The notes under the pieces were generated by a model. It had not been told where the DNA came from. It searched no databases and was given only the letters and a program-made list of their open reading frames with translations. Shown piece by piece: positions 42,347 through 54,412 of a DNA stretch of 64,000 nt. A program made the translations under genes and the position numbers. Within the stretch, counting starts at the first letter, position 1. Every line of letters starts with the position of its first letter. Origin of the DNA: Galdieria partita (Eukaryota > Rhodophyta > Bangiophyceae > Galdieriales > Galdieriaceae); the NCBI GenBank assembly GCA_025991245.1, contig BQMJ01000023.1, forward strand, positions 87,001 through 151,000, given 5' to 3'.

Positions 42347-43215
42347 CCTTCACCAGAGTCATGTCCAGCAGCTTCCGACGAGAACTGACGAATCCCACAA
42401 CCCAACAAGCCAGGTCCATCCCATGGCATTGGAGTTATGCTTAAGTGAACAGCAAGAGATTGTTGTGTTTCAGGGTTGATTCTTTCCACTGCAATAGGAA
42501 CACAAACATACAAAAAGTCACGAACTGTTGCAGCTAACGCACGATACGCTTCTGTTTCACTTTGGAACGTTCAATTAGAGAAAAAGTTCGCTTCAAGTTC
42601 TTTACCTTCCTTTAGTCTCCGTACTAATATTTGCAAATGCAATAATACGGTCGCCATCTTTCATTCCAGCGAGATCAGCCGGAGAAGATGCGACTACTCG
42701 GTCCACCACTGCAAAAGGTCTACCAAGACTTGCAAGAGGGACTGTAAAAGACTCTGATCCTTGACGCCGTATATTACTTAACAATAGTGGCTCCGTGCTT
42801 GACATGTTTGACCCTGTAACACTGGTTGATTCACTTCCTCTCCCTAAAATCTTTGAAAAAATCAATCCAAAAAAGGAAAGATACTATTACAAACTAACCG
42901 AGTGCAGAAGATGTTCCAGTTCGTCTGTAATACTTCTATGGTCAGTGTATAAGTGGGCAATGCGTTGACGCTGAGATCTCACAGAAACGATGTCCACGTC
43001 GCTGCGTGGGAAGCCCTCGGAATCTAAAAGGTTACCGTGTAGACCAGGACCACCTGGGCCCTATAACTCTAAACCTTTAGACAGCTAATTAAAGTACGAC
43101 TTTGACATACCGTCAAAGAGGATGTGATACTCTTTATTTCTTCTTCTATTGCTTCACGCTGTCTAAGGAGAGCTCGGGCCCTCTGCCATTTCTCTTCTTG
43201 CGAACAGTTTGCCAT
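42343..43215 (-). CDS. PSMD9: 26S proteasome assembly chaperone PSMD9/Nas2
   Basis: Four exons (43215-43111, 43060-42899, 42850-42606, 42559-42343; introns 50, 48 and 46 bases) encode 242 residues. It is a PDZ-bearing chaperone that binds Rpt5 during assembly of the regulatory particle base. The N-terminal coiled coil contains ARALLRQREAIEEEIKSI and GNLLDSEGFPRSDVDI, the family signature. The PDZ domain reads FAVVDRVVASSPADLAGM then DGDRIIAFANI. The C-terminus MPWDGPGLLGCGIRQFSSEA resembles the canonical end. Two of the introns separate the coiled coil from the PDZ domain. Confidence 0.92.
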
Positions 43216-43537
43216 CTAGGCTGAATATACGAAGTTGGAAAGTTGATAAGCGAACTTCGCTGACAGTCCACACGAAAAGCTAATCAAACAGGGAACATCC
43301 AAACCCAAATCCTTCATCTTGAAAACTCCATTCTGAAATTCCTCAAACTGTCATTTCGTTAGACACTCTTCATATGGTTTGTGTGAAAGCAGCCAAAACA
43401 ACAAGCTACTTTCCACTCATGATACAGTATAGAGTCGGAAATAGCTAGTACAGATAATGTCAGATAGTGCAATGCGGCCGTAAGAAATGAAAAAATCTCA
43501 ATGAAACTTTGAAATGTATATACAACAAAGTGTGTTT
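43216..43537. other. Spacer between BUD13 and PSMD9
   Basis: About 320 bases with no ATG-started frame of protein-like composition. It holds the 3' flank of the BUD13 gene and the promoter of PSMD9. Confidence 0.4.
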
Positions 43538-44705
43538 TCACATATCCTCGACACTTATTCTATAAGCAAAATCTTCCATAGCCTTTTTCCTTGCAATTTT
43601 CTCAAACACCTTCTTTTCAAATCCGTTGCTTCGGTCAATGCCATCCCAACGAGGACCAGGTTCTATATTGAACCGATTAGGAGGAGCAGGAGGGCCTTGG
43701 TATCGTTTACTACTAGCTACACTCGAATAACTTTTGTGATCTCTTCCTTGTGAACTCAATATATCGTTTGAAACTTGAGAAACATGTTTTTGCTTCTGAT
43801 TTCTATGTGACAACAAAGGATCACCCCAGCGCAACTTCTGTCGCTGCTTTTCATTAAGCTCCTCATTCGTCTTATAAACTGCAAAGTCTCGATTACTTTC
43901 GTTTGCAAGACGTTCTCTTTCCTCATCTGCTAAGTTCTTCTGTACAATTCCCGCTCCCCAGGTATATTCCGGTTCGCTCATAAAGAGGCTCTTACGTTTG
44001 CGGGAATTCACATATTCTTCATAACTAGCCAGTTTCTTCCCTATTCCCTTATATATACAGTATATAGTGAAGCAAGAAAATCCTCGTCTTACCTCTTCGG
44101 TCCCGATAAACAGTATCTGAGTGTTTCGGAAGTGACTCCTGCCCAGTAACTTTAGCTCCATCCTTTCCTCTCATTTCCCTACTTTGTTCTTTTATGTCGT
44201 CTGCGCTCTGCAGTCCAACTTTCAATTTTATGCCAGAGCTAACTTTATCAAACTCCGAATTTCGGCTGACACTGTCGTCTATAGCTGCAACGGCATTTGG
44301 GGGATTGTGCAACGAAAAATCAAGGTCTCCATCTTCATCCACAGTTACCTTTTGTTGTTCAAAAGAGTCAAGATCACCATCAGAATCGACAAACTTGCTA
44401 AAGTCTGCAACTTTCGACGAAACAAGACTCTTTCCTTGTTCAAGAAAGGAAGAACTTGTACTTTGATAAGAACCAAGAGAGCCAGTAGTCCAGCCTTCTG
44501 AAGCCAACAACCTTTTTTTATCTATTTCTAGTTCACCTTCTTTCTTCTTCTTTCTCCTATGCTTTGGAGAAGACAGAACATGATCGTCATCAACCAAAGA
44601 AAAGTTTCCCACGTGTCGCGCTTTTCTCTGTTGCTTTTTCAACTGTTTCTTATCCTCGTTAGGAGTACCATAAACGCTTTGTAAATAACTTTGCAAATCC
44701 CCCAT
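43538..44705 (-). CDS. BUD13: BUD13-like RES complex splicing factor
   Basis: Two exons (44705-44093, 44040-43538; one 52-base intron) encode 371 residues. BUD13 belongs to the retention-and-splicing (RES) complex on activated spliceosomes. The N-terminus [13 protein letters not shown] and a basic stretch ([11 protein letters not shown]) precede a disordered acidic middle. The conserved C-terminal half contains [10 protein letters not shown] across the intron, [52 protein letters not shown] and the ending RISVEDM, all characteristic of BUD13. A splicing factor is expected in an intron-rich genome. Confidence 0.92.
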
Positions 44706-45040
44706 TCACCTTATAAACCGTATTCACGCTAATTCGTATAGACAACAATGAATAGTTATCCAAGAGTTTGCGCTCAAATACAATTGAAGAAAATGACACC
44801 AAGAAGCAACAAAATGAGGCGACATCAATCGAAAGAATTCGTCGAGGTCCTCAATTTTTTGTAGGGCGTCGAGCTGGTGATCGTCAAGAGCCAGCAGACT
44901 TAGAATTGTTCGGTATAAACTCTGTTTAGAGGGTTTTTTCAAACAACGAGTTCTAAATTGCTTATAAACTTCACGGACAACGCACTTACTTTTAGTTTCG
45001 AAATTTTTCAAAGTAGAACCCTGCAAGGTTTCACTTTTTT
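44706..45040. other. Divergent region between BUD13 and eIF4G
   Basis: About 335 bases containing both promoters. A minus-strand frame (FFRLMSPHFVASWCHFLQLY in its middle) is open for about 100 codons but has no ATG and would overlap both leaders. I do not call it. Confidence 0.4.
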
Positions 45041-48000
45041 ATGCATACTGAAAAGTCTCAGAGAGTGAAGCAAGCAGGAAACCAAGTGGAAAAGAAAAAC
45101 TGTGAAATTCTCCAAGAAGGTAGTGTCAGAAGTGAGAATTTTCCGAACAAGCAACTAACAGGTGAGCTTGCTCGTTGTAGACAGTAGTGTTTGTTGTAGT
45201 TTCTGACAGTGTCTTGTTTTAGGGGGAGATTCGTTTTCCCTTACTTTTGGAACATTCGAAGAAGTTACAGAGCCTGGTAGAGGAAGCGCTCATGAGGAGC
45301 ACGAAAGAGACAGAAAGCAAATTCCTGCAAGTTCAGAGTCAGCAATCCCAAATGACCCTTATGGTGAGGCTGTCCATAGTCCCAGTTCAAGTCTTCCTTC
45401 GAACAATCTACAAGGTTTAGCTGCCCCTGAGGAATTAAAAGCTCGTTCTTCCAGTCAGGCCACAAGTTCAAACCACACATTTGTGAAAGATGGTTCATAC
45501 AATATTCCACAGTTTAACTTGGGATTGCATAATATTCCAAAGGATATGCAGAGGACCTCTTCAGTCCCACCTAATCCGTCTGAGGTTGGGAAGTTGCCGC
45601 CGTTTCTCCCAGATAGGTTTCAGCACTATGTTAGGAACTCGTACCCCTATAGTGGAGGAAATACTTCATATGGTCAGCCTTTGACATCTTCTTTATCCGT
45701 TCCGTTGGCTTATGGGGCTCCCACTGGTCAAGAAACTTCAGTGTTTGGTCAAGCAGTTCCGCAAGGTGTAGGATATTCTGTATATCCGACAAACCAACCA
45801 AATTCGTTTGTCAATCAGCATAGATATGTTCCTTATTCATCGAATAGTCAAACCTTTGAAGCCAATCAGAGACAGAAAAGTACACAAGGTAATAGTGTCT
45901 CGGGCACAGGTATTGTTGTGCCCCCCAAGAGAGAGAAGAAACGGATACCTATCATTGATCCTAATACAAAGCAAGAGATCGATCTATCTTCTGCGGCCCT
46001 TGAGAAAGAGAAGAAGCGAGTCTCAGCTAGTTCGTCCCCACAGAGTTCGAGTAAAGATCCGACTGAAATTTACTCGACAGTTTCTTCGAAGCAAGTAACA
46101 GAACAAGGTAGCTCATCAACAGGAGTGCAATGGGAAGATAAGATCACAGTCCTTCAACAGGTAAGCAAACATCAAAGTTACCAGGAACCTTATTCAACTT
46201 TTTGCGACACCATAGGATGAATCTGGTGAACTTGAAAAATCCGAAACCACAGAGAAAGAAATTGTCGAGGGTGGCAAGAAAAGTAGTTTAGATTTTAAGA
46301 TAGTTACATCGGAAAGTCTTGAAGTTACAAGGGAGCGTTTAGCGGATGTAGATAGTGAACAGACACTGCAGGAAACTGATGATATTTTGTCACCACCTGC
46401 TGATGAGGGTATTATAGAAGACACAACTTCATTTCCGAGAGATTCTGTAGAAACTAGAAAGGAGAATTTGGAGGTTAATAGCAGTTTTTCGAACGTAGAA
46501 ATAGAAACAGAGCAAAATAGTTCTCTAAATACAGAGAAAGAACAAGTTCCTGTTCCAAATCAAAGAGACCATATCGAATCGAAAACGAACGAAGCACCAC
46601 TACGTACTTCTTTGAGTACAGAGTTGAATGATGTATCCATAGAACAAGAAGCCTTGCGTCATGAAGGAACAGAGGAGCAAGTTGTCAGCCCTAGACGGGA
46701 AAGGTTTGTTGTTAGAGGTGGAAAGGCAGTAACCAGTAGAGGTTCAGTGCATAGACCATCGGAGAATGCCGATAGAAGACTTACTGAGCTGCACGTAATG
46801 GACGAGAAGTCAGATATGAAAAAGAACGATGAGCAAGAGGAGGAAAGCTTTTACAAGGTGAAGAGAAGGTTTCAATATCCACTGGAGGTTCTGGAAGATC
46901 TAAAGTCCATTGGAACTTTAGATTCATTCGATGAAAGAACCCAAGATGATATTCGATTTCTTACGAATTTGAGCAACAAAGGTTTCCAATCCAAGAAGTA
47001 TGGTGGCTTAGATAAGTTTCCAAAGAATATATTCCCCGGAAGCAACATTTCAGGTCCACCTCCAGGTTTTACAACAAAATCTTTGTCATCCAAAGACTCA
47101 TATGATCTCGGAAGAGCTCGAAATAGGAATGTTCCCGTTCCGGGTGCGAGTTCAGCTTCAGCGAAGGGGCGATCGTATGGGGGGAAAGAGTTGTCAGATC
47201 TTCGAGGTACTAAGGTCGCTGCTCCTGACATGCGAATTATCCAAGCGGCACAAGCATGGAAACATAGAAGAGATGATGAAGATGACTTCACCAGAAAGAT
47301 ACACACTGTGCGGTCGATTTTAAACAAGTTAACTTATGAAAAGTTTGATAGGCTGTATGAACAAATACTAGATGTCAAAATTGATTCGCCGGAGCTTCTT
47401 CGAGGCATTGTTTCGGAAATCTTTGACAAGGCGTTGTTAGAGCCTAATTTCGGTCCCATGTATGCAGAACTATGTGATAGATTGTCTATAAGTATGCAAA
47501 GGATGTTAGATGAGTCTGCTGATGGAGGTTTTCGTGATGAATCTGGCAAGAAAGTGACTTTCAAAAGTATATTGTTGAGTAACTGTCAGAGTGAGTTCCA
47601 GAAATTTGCAAAATGTGAGACATCTACAGAGAAGCTTGAGTCTGTCTCGAAGGAAAAGGAGACGTCAATCGATGCGGGTGACAAATCAGATAGTATTCTT
47701 ACTGTAGAAGAGGAAGAAGAACGTCTTAAGATGAAGCGACGAATGATTGGAAATATCAAATTCATTGGTGAACTTTTCAAAAAAGATATGATATCGGAGA
47801 GGGTTATAAGAGATGACTGTATCCCTCGTTTGCTTTCTCTTTCCTTAGTTCCAAACCCAGACGATGACGATCTCGAAAGTCTATGTAAGTTACTGACTTC
47901 GGTTGGCGCAAAATTGGATTCGCATGCGGAGAATCGTCCTATGTTGGATCAGTATTTTCAAGCATTGGACAAGTTTCGTGCCACTGTTAAGCTTCCGAGT

Positions 48001-49788
48001 AGAATCCGTTTCATGATAATGGATTTACTCGATTTAAGGAAAAATAATTGGGTCGAAAGACGGCAGGAAGCCCAAGCAAAGACGATCGGAGAAATTCATG
48101 CAGATGCCCAAAGAGAAGAACGAGCAAAGGCTCAAGCAAGTCGAGACCGTTTGTTTTCTAGTCGTGATAGAAGAACTATGTCAACTGCTTCATATGCTCC
48201 AAGAATGACGATGCATATGGGTACTTCGTCACCTAGAAGCCCTGGTGTTTCTCAGCGTGTGGAAGCCAACTGGGAAAAGTTTGGTGCGAAGAAGCCAGAC
48301 TGGAGGGAATATGCAGAGAAAGTGGAATTGGGTCCCGTACGCTTAGGGCCAAGTAGTGGTATCTTATCAATGGCTGGTGGTGCAAGAGGATGGAAGACTG
48401 ATTCAGGAACTTCCGATGTTCGGAGGACAGAAGCTTATAGTAGTTATGCAACAGATTCCCGACCAAAGAGTATTTTAACACATTCGACGAACGTCACCGG
48501 AGAGACTGCAGAAGGATACAACACCAATATAGATATTTCAAGAGAAGAAGAATTGGACACAAGTTCGTCTATCGAGCCAGAAGCTCTGACTTTGGAAGCT
48601 TTTTCGAGAAGGTTAAAGAGTATATTGGAGGAATATCACTCCTTGAAAGATGCCAAGGAAGCAGAAGAGAGTTTCAAGGAAATTCCAAAGTCGAATATGG
48701 AAGGTTTCGTTTTTCAATTTGTTCAGACTGCTTTGGAGAGTAAAACATCAATAAGAAACGATGCAGTTACACTATTCACTATTGCTAAAGTAGCTGTCAC
48801 ACCAGATTTCGTTAGGAACGGCTTTATATCAGTCATTGAAATTTTGGATGATCTTGATATAGATGATCCTCATGCAAGTGACTTTGTTGCCTCGCTAATC
48901 GGTCGTGCTGCTGCAGTAGGCATGTTTAGTGACTCGAATCAAGAGAGTCCATATTATGGGTTAAATTTTTTGCCAAGCAGCCTCACAAGTGTACGAGATC
49001 CAACTCAACGTTTAACATTTGTGATTAATGTTTTTAAAGAGTTACGGTCAGCTCTTAGAGAAAGCTACCAAGGTGACAGTTTGTCGAGGACATTGCAAGC
49101 GATGAGAAGTAATGGAATTGACTTGGAAAGACTCGCTGTAGAGTGGGAGTATAGAGACAAGCTGTATGCTCTCTTAACGAAATTGGATGCGAGCTATTTG
49201 TGTCTTAATTGTATTTTAAGAAACGCATTAATGTCACCAAATGGAGATATTCAGGTCGGTTCTGCAGATACTCTTTTGAGTGTGTTACAAAATCTGGATG
49301 ATGAAACCAAGGAGTCTACGGAAGTCGTCATTTCTTTAGGTTATCTTTACTTTGAAATTTTTCATCGCACCTTGAGTTCTGACCCTTTAATGGAAGAAAT
49401 GGAGGATTATGATATTGGATTCAAGTCGCAGATCTGTGAAACAGCGCTCCGTCATCTTTTAGATGAAGATGTCCAGAAGCACCTAATGTTATTAGTTAGT
49501 GCTCAACAGTTTTGTTATGAGAAGTCATTTCCTTTAGTTCATGTCAACGTTTTTGAGGATGGAAGTGACAAGGGTGAACTCAGACAAATTTCTCTTATAA
49601 GACATATTTTCGACCAACTTTACAAGTCGAAGATTGTATCATTAGAAGCCTTTTGGAATTGGAAAGAAGATTTGACAGTAACTCAACAAATGGGGAAAGG
49701 TCAAGCCTTGATTCAGACAAATGAATGGTTTTCAACGTTATCGGGATTGAATGGTAATACCAGTGATGAAGAAGATCCCAGTTTATGA
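45041..49788 (+). CDS. EIF4G: Translation initiation factor eIF4G
   Basis: Three exons (45041-45161, 45223-46160, 46216-49788; introns 61 and 55 bases) encode 1543 residues. It is the scaffold of the cap-binding complex, linking eIF4E, eIF4A and eIF3. The N-terminal 650 residues are Pro/Ser/Gln-rich and disordered and include KREKKRIPIIDPNTKQEIDL, a conserved eIF4G box. The MIF4G domain begins RSILNKLTYEKFDRLYEQIL near residue 760 and includes KRRMIGNIKFIGELFKKDM and RFMIMDLLDLRKNNWVERR. An MA3 domain (LKSILEEYHSLKDAKEAEES) starts near 1150. The last 200 residues may form a W2-like HEAT fold. The eIF4E-binding helix could not be pinned down. Confidence 0.92.
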
Positions 49789-50134
49789 TTGCTTTTTCAA
49801 AATCACAAGCATATATATTTAGAAAGGAATATAAGCTATCATTTGGTTGTGACACTTTGCCTATAGTGTAAACTTGTGTTGTTCTGCTATGATTTTATTA
49901 ATAGTTTCTTGCAAGTACATTAGGAGCTTGATAATCTACTGAAAACAATGTTATTCGTTGTGTGGGTTGTGTTGAAGATAAACGTTGGATCATTTTCTTT
50001 GTGAAAACCCTCCCTCCTGTATGTCCAGTTGGACAGCGCGAAGGAGAATTCTGCAGCTTTTTGTATGATGATTCTGAATGCTTCAGAAGTGTGTTGATAG
50101 GATAGTAAAGAACTGATGTATAAAAATAACTTGA
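49789..50134. other. Spacer downstream of eIF4G
   Basis: About 350 bases holding the eIF4G 3' flank and the promoter of the small lipid-anchored protein. Minus-strand frames here overlap the following gene and show no recognisable product. Confidence 0.4.
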
Positions 50135-50428
50135 ATGGGTTGTATTCAGTCCAAAGTTCCTGTTGAACAGGTTTCGGAGAGTAGTTTGAGCTTCTCTTTT
50201 GTCGAGAGTGTTCAAAAGCCAAGTTGTGCAGTCATAGAAGAAAATCATATCGGAAGTCAAGGCTTCAGACCAAGTTGTGGAAACTTCCAGAGGTTTAGTT
50301 CCTCGGAAACAGAATACAATCCTAGTGAGGAACGTTATTTTCAAGCAAAGTTAAAAGTGGATGCTTGGTTTGCTCGTGGACAAGCAATGGTACAAGAGGG
50401 TCACTGTGGCAACACCATCAAAGAGTGA
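50135..50428 (+). CDS. Small protein with myristoyl/palmitoyl anchor motif
   Basis: An intronless 97-residue frame. It starts MGCIQSKVPVEQ: Gly2 followed by Cys3 and a Ser at position 6 is the classic dual N-myristoylation and palmitoylation signal, so plasma-membrane or endomembrane attachment is likely. The rest is polar and Ser/Glu-rich with one helical stretch (EERYFQAKLKVDAWFARGQA). The pattern resembles small adaptor proteins such as LAMTOR1 at the start, but similarity beyond the anchor is weak and I do not assign it. Confidence 0.6.
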   Translation: MGCIQSKVPVEQVSESSLSFSFVESVQKPSCAVIEENHIGSQGFRPSCGNFQRFSSSETEYNPSEERYFQAKLKVDAWFARGQAMVQEGHCGNTIKE

Positions 50429-50566
50429 CTGTCCAGGGTAGCTCAAGAAAGAGTTGCTGATAAGTATGTTGACCGAAAAAATTACCGTAATTCTTTAGAG
50501 TTCTCTATCCAGTAGTTACCTTGTTAATAGTTTATTAGATGGTCGTATTCAATAGTAATATATGAT

Positions 50567-51492
50567 TTAGAAAACAGTAATTAAAACAAACGATGCATAT
50601 AGCAACGCCAAAGGATATGCTACTAACCAGCGTTGTTCCTTCAAATGAACTGTTTGTATTCACTTTAAATATCTGAGATGCTCGTACCTTCATTGACAAA
50701 GTCTGAACGAAAATCATGGTTGCAGTGTTTGTAGACCACGCAACTGTAAGCGCACTTAAAAGAAACGCTAGTAATGAGGATTTCCTAAGCTACGCCTTAA
50801 CAAACATTTGGTATTGCCCATTTAGCTTACTTCAAAAAAAGACCCAGCAATAAAAAAGATAAAATCACGATAGGAACTAACGAGTACCCTAAAATACTGA
50901 CAGTTCTATACAGATCTAAACCTTTCGAACTCATCAAGTTCAAAATGAAGTAAATCGAAAGACAACCTATTATCGCTTGACCATATATTACGCCAAAGTG
51001 AACCTTGCCCGAAAAAAGAAGTATAAAACCTTCAACATTATCACTTAGACATAACAACGCGATAAGAAGAAGGAAACTTGCCTAATAATAGACAAAACAA
51101 CAGAGGACCAGCCATATCTGCATCTTCACCAAAAGTGTGATCGAAATTAGCAAAAGGGTTGAGAACGGCCTTGGCCTTTTCCAGGATTCGCCTTAGGTCT
51201 ATTCCCAACTCTTCAGAAACTATTAGCAAGAAAAACGAAAGCTTGGAAAAGATACAAGTACCTTCCAACAAAGGGGGTTCTTCTTCAAAACTTGCAGGTT
51301 GAGTCACAGAGTAAGAGCCCAAATGTTCCTACACAACTAGGTCAGGAAACACAAAACTTCAATCTATCCATCTTACAGGAGACGGATTAATAAAAGTTGA
51401 CTGATAAAATCCAGAAGCCTGGCCCAAACTTATTCAAGGAAAAACCAACCTTTCAAAGTTTGACTTGCCTGTTGTTGAGCACGAGGATACAT
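50567..51492 (-). CDS. YIPF5: YIP1-family membrane protein (YIPF5-like)
   Basis: Seven small exons (51492-51469, 51418-51377, 51328-51262, 51210-51082, 51029-50831, 50784-50688, 50638-50567) give 209 residues. The introns are 50, 48, 51, 52, 46 and 49 bases. The product matches the YIPF4/5 branch of Yip1 proteins, which bind Rab GTPases and act in ER-Golgi transport. PPLLEELGIDLRRILEK, VLNPFANFDHTFGEDADMAG, LLFCLLLGFILLFSGKVHFG and the end EQRWLVAYPLALLYASFVLI are diagnostic; about five membrane segments follow the polar N-terminus. The first and fourth introns use GC donors (gcaag). The third is a stop-free multiple of three. Confidence 0.88.
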
Positions 51493-51702
51493 TTCGCTCC
51501 CCAAAATCGGTCACCACATACACTTTGCAAAAGGTTACTTCAAGAGTTGGAGCCAAATGATGATGATGACCGTAAAGGATTTTATTTTGCGTCAAAAGTT
51601 TTCCACAATTATATGGAAAAGAATAAAATGATCACCCATTACTGTTGTTGTATAGTTTATGTGAAAGTTCGAATACTGAAAAGGTATCATCCATAAGAGC
51701 AG

Positions 51703-51975
51703 TCATATAAAGGAGTCGATATTCGGAAACTGAATTGAAAGCTTTACAGTAAACTGGTTTCCTTTGTTTAGAGGTTTCAGTGCTATAAACTTGTTGAAGA
51801 TTCTGATACAACACTCCTTGAAATTGCTTCCACATGTTTATAAGAGATTCAGTAAGCGAACCTTTGCAAACACATTCTTTCACTGTAAATGTTCTGAGCT
51901 ACTTCTATCTATATCTTCCGTTGCTCCAAAAACATTATTCTTCCCTACTGACAAGATGATATTCTTGTTATCCAT
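51703..51975 (-). CDS. Candidate small protein, unrecognised
   Basis: A two-exon reading (51975-51884, 51826-51703; a 57-base intron) gives 71 residues starting MDNKNIILSVGKNNVFGATE. The final exon is also open in a second frame with similarly plausible content (SVSEYRLLYMTALMDDTFSV) down to 51632, so the correct end is uncertain. No family is recognised. Confidence 0.28.
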
Positions 51976-52051
51976 CGTCTGAATAACTCTCAACCAAAGT
52001 ATAGTCTTCCACATTTACATACATGCAACTATTTGCGTTTGGAAATGAAGT

Positions 52052-52533
52052 TCAATAACTCGTATTCCAGTATACAAACATCAAGTTGAAAGCTGGAAAC
52101 ACCGGAGCAGATACTACTGCAAAAACAAAAGCTGTTACCTTGTCGAAAAAATAACCTACGAACGAAACTCTTACAGGGTTACCTTATTCTCAAACACTCG
52201 AGGAAGCACCTTCTGCCAAGTGAAGCGCTCGATCTTTAAAATATGTGAGCTACTCGACAAAAGATATTGTAGCAAGCCAACTTTCTGTGACATCAATTGC
52301 CAAAACTATAAAAAAAACAACAATATTGATGAATCACGAACGTTAGAGTAATTGAACTGATAAGAATACGAAAGACTCGAATAGTCAAATATCCAAAAGC
52401 AACTTAAAAGTAGAGAGCTTTGAACTTCCAAGAAAATGTTTCTTGAAAAAACATAAAAGTTTTCAGCCGTGAAAGGGAATTGAATAATAGTTTTCAAACC
52501 TTCTGGATAGTTACTTAGTACAAGGCATCTCAT
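52052..52533 (-). CDS. Candidate small hydrophobic protein, unrecognised
   Basis: A reading of three exons (52533-52342, 52305-52183, 52138-52052; introns 36 and 44 bases) gives 133 residues. It starts MRCLVLSNYPEGLKTIIQFP, has an amphipathic middle (FWQLMSQKVGLLQYLLSSSS) and ends in a hydrophobic stretch (AFVFAVVSAPVFPAFNLMFV). The 36-base intron would be the shortest in the window, and a longer alternative cannot be excluded. I see no known family. The composition and the consistent frame make it more likely real than the neighbouring candidate. Confidence 0.4.
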
Positions 52534-52627
52534 CGAATCTGGACGAATCCATAACAATTAGTGTTTCCAAGTCTGACTAGTCCTGAGAGGCATCGCGGCC
52601 AAAGGATATATCTTATATGTTAGGTAT

Positions 52628-53415
52628 ATGAAGTTCCTGGACGTTGAATGTCTCAGTGAGCTCCAAGGGAAGCTTAACGACCTTGAATTAACGGACTATC
52701 GTGTCCGGTGTCAACTGGAAGCTTATTCGTGTACGTTTAATAACAATCGTCCCATTGAATGTTTTCCTAAGGTCTGTTAAGGTAAACCTGCGGGTTTCGA
52801 CAAAAAACTGAGCAAGTCATTGGAGCAAAAGTTGGTAGAGCAACTTGAAGCTTCACCAAGAGCTTTTGAGGGCTCTCCCGTAGGGTCTCTAGAAGACCAG
52901 AGTGCCCGCAAGACGTTAATCAACCTTATATGTACACTTAATGCGGCACACCAAGATTACGACTTTAGGTATGAAGAATATATGTTTCTTGAAAGTTATC
53001 GAACCTAACGAGGATCAGTTCTTTACAGCTTTCTAGGCTCAAACGTGTTGAAGACGTTCGTTCGCTACAACAGCATGTTGACTCGTTATTCGAGCTCTTC
53101 TACAGACAACTTGGCATAGAGTTTCGTCAGTTTCTATGGGAAAACATTGAGCAGATTATTCGCCCTGAGGAATGTGAAGTTTATTCCTATCTGCCCGATT
53201 ACGAGTCTGATCCTTACAGTGCGATTGGTGCTCTATGGTCATTTTGCTATTTTTTCTATCACAAAAATATGAAAAAGATTCTGTTGTTCTCATGTACGCT
53301 ATTAACTCGTTTTGCGGACGACTCTGAGAGTACAGAGAGCGTTGATGAAGAAGACTTTGGCAGAGAAAGTTCCGGCTTTGAAACCCCTTTTGCAATGTTT
53401 GAAACTGTCATTTAA
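52628..53415 (+). CDS. MAF1: MAF1, RNA polymerase III repressor
   Basis: Three exons (52628-52730, 52782-52968, 53037-53415; introns 51 and 68 bases) encode 222 residues. MAF1 binds and represses RNA polymerase III under nutrient stress, downstream of TOR. The start MKFLDVECLSELQGKL and RCQLEAYSCKPAGFDKKLSK form the A box. ARKTLINLICTLNAAHQDYD precedes the second intron. The C box reads CEVYSYLPDYESDPYSA, then ALWSFCYFFYHKNMKKILLF. The acceptor of the second intron was chosen because it restores frame; a shorter intron ending at 53028 would shift it. An acidic tail ends the protein. Confidence 0.93.
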
Positions 53416-53492
53416 GTTTGTCTAGTCATTTGTATAGTTTGTGGTTTTGTCGCTATACGTTGTTTACAAAATGAAGTGTTTTACTATTTGTT

Positions 53493-54397
53493 TTACCAGG
53501 TCGATTCATCATAAGTACTACGCGGATTGACAAAGCCTTCAAAATCCCATTTTGTTTCTAATGAGTAAGGCTCACTTATTGTGACTCCAGCTGAGGTTGC
53601 AGTAGCGACTTGAATCTAAATTTTCACAAAGTTAGTATTCATAAATATTGGAGATCTTCTTACTCTATTGATACTCCGGGCATCACGATAAAACAACACG
53701 CGGAAAACATCCTCCACTATTTTTATACCTTCATTAATGGAAAGATCAGGACGATACGCCTTTCTTAGCAAAGGCAATCCCAAAAGCACTCCAAAGCCAG
53801 TAGCAAGCACTTCACTTTCAAAAGTAGTGCCATATAGGTCAACCACACCAAGAAAACTGGATAAACACTTTTAGTGTATTCTTATAACAAGCAAAAAGTG
53901 TCTTAACCTTTGACTTGCTGCATAACCTCCTACAAGTAGACTATTCCATAGCGGGTTCAAACGACTTCTCTGGGCATAGAGTACTCTTCCTAAGTACTGA
54001 TGCACCGAGCGGGGGGTTTGTATATGCTCGTCATTAAAACAAAAGTCTTTGGTAATAAGATTTTCCAAGAGGCGTTGAATTTCTTGAAAGTCTGAAACTT
54101 CGCCACCGCCTCCCAACATACACGAGTCAGTAACCTTCATAAGCCTCGAGAAGTTTTGGAATCGCGCCAGTGAGCCGTACGAAGCTATTATCCGTTATAT
54201 TAATGACCAAAGTACGAAAAAAGTGCCTCCTAACCTAAAGTATCGGCTGCAATTACAACTCCATCCGAACACTTTATTCCAACAACGGAACCTCCAGTAA
54301 CAAGAGGAGCTGTTGTGTGTCTTGTGGGATCGACAAAAAGCTGAGCAGAACTAAAGTTCTCAGCCTTGGTTGCCGACGAAGAGATATGTAACTCCAT
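53493..54397 (-). CDS. PSMB4: 20S proteasome subunit beta type 4 (beta7)
   Basis: Four exons (54397-54235, 54184-53908, 53856-53664, 53615-53493; introns 50, 51 and 48 bases) encode 251 residues, a non-catalytic beta subunit of the core particle. GGSVVGIKCSDGVVIAADTL, ASYGSLARFQNFSRLMKVTD, GGGGEVSDFQEIQRLLENL, LWNSLLVGGYAASQ and the splice-generated FLGVVDLYGTTFESEVLATG match PSMB4. There is a propeptide before TTAPLVTGG. The C-terminal NPRSTYDESTW is variable. Its start codon is only 15 bases from the divergent start of the next gene. Confidence 0.93.
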
Positions 54398-54412
54398 CAA
54401 TGCAAAACGAAA

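Noticed and set aside
44724-45026. Minus-strand open frame of about 100 codons between BUD13 and eIF4G
   Set aside because: No ATG, overlaps both divergent leaders, and no recognisable product.
49898-50344. Minus-strand open frame opposite the small lipid-anchored protein
   Set aside because: Composition is that of an antisense shadow; the plus-strand MGC protein explains the region better.
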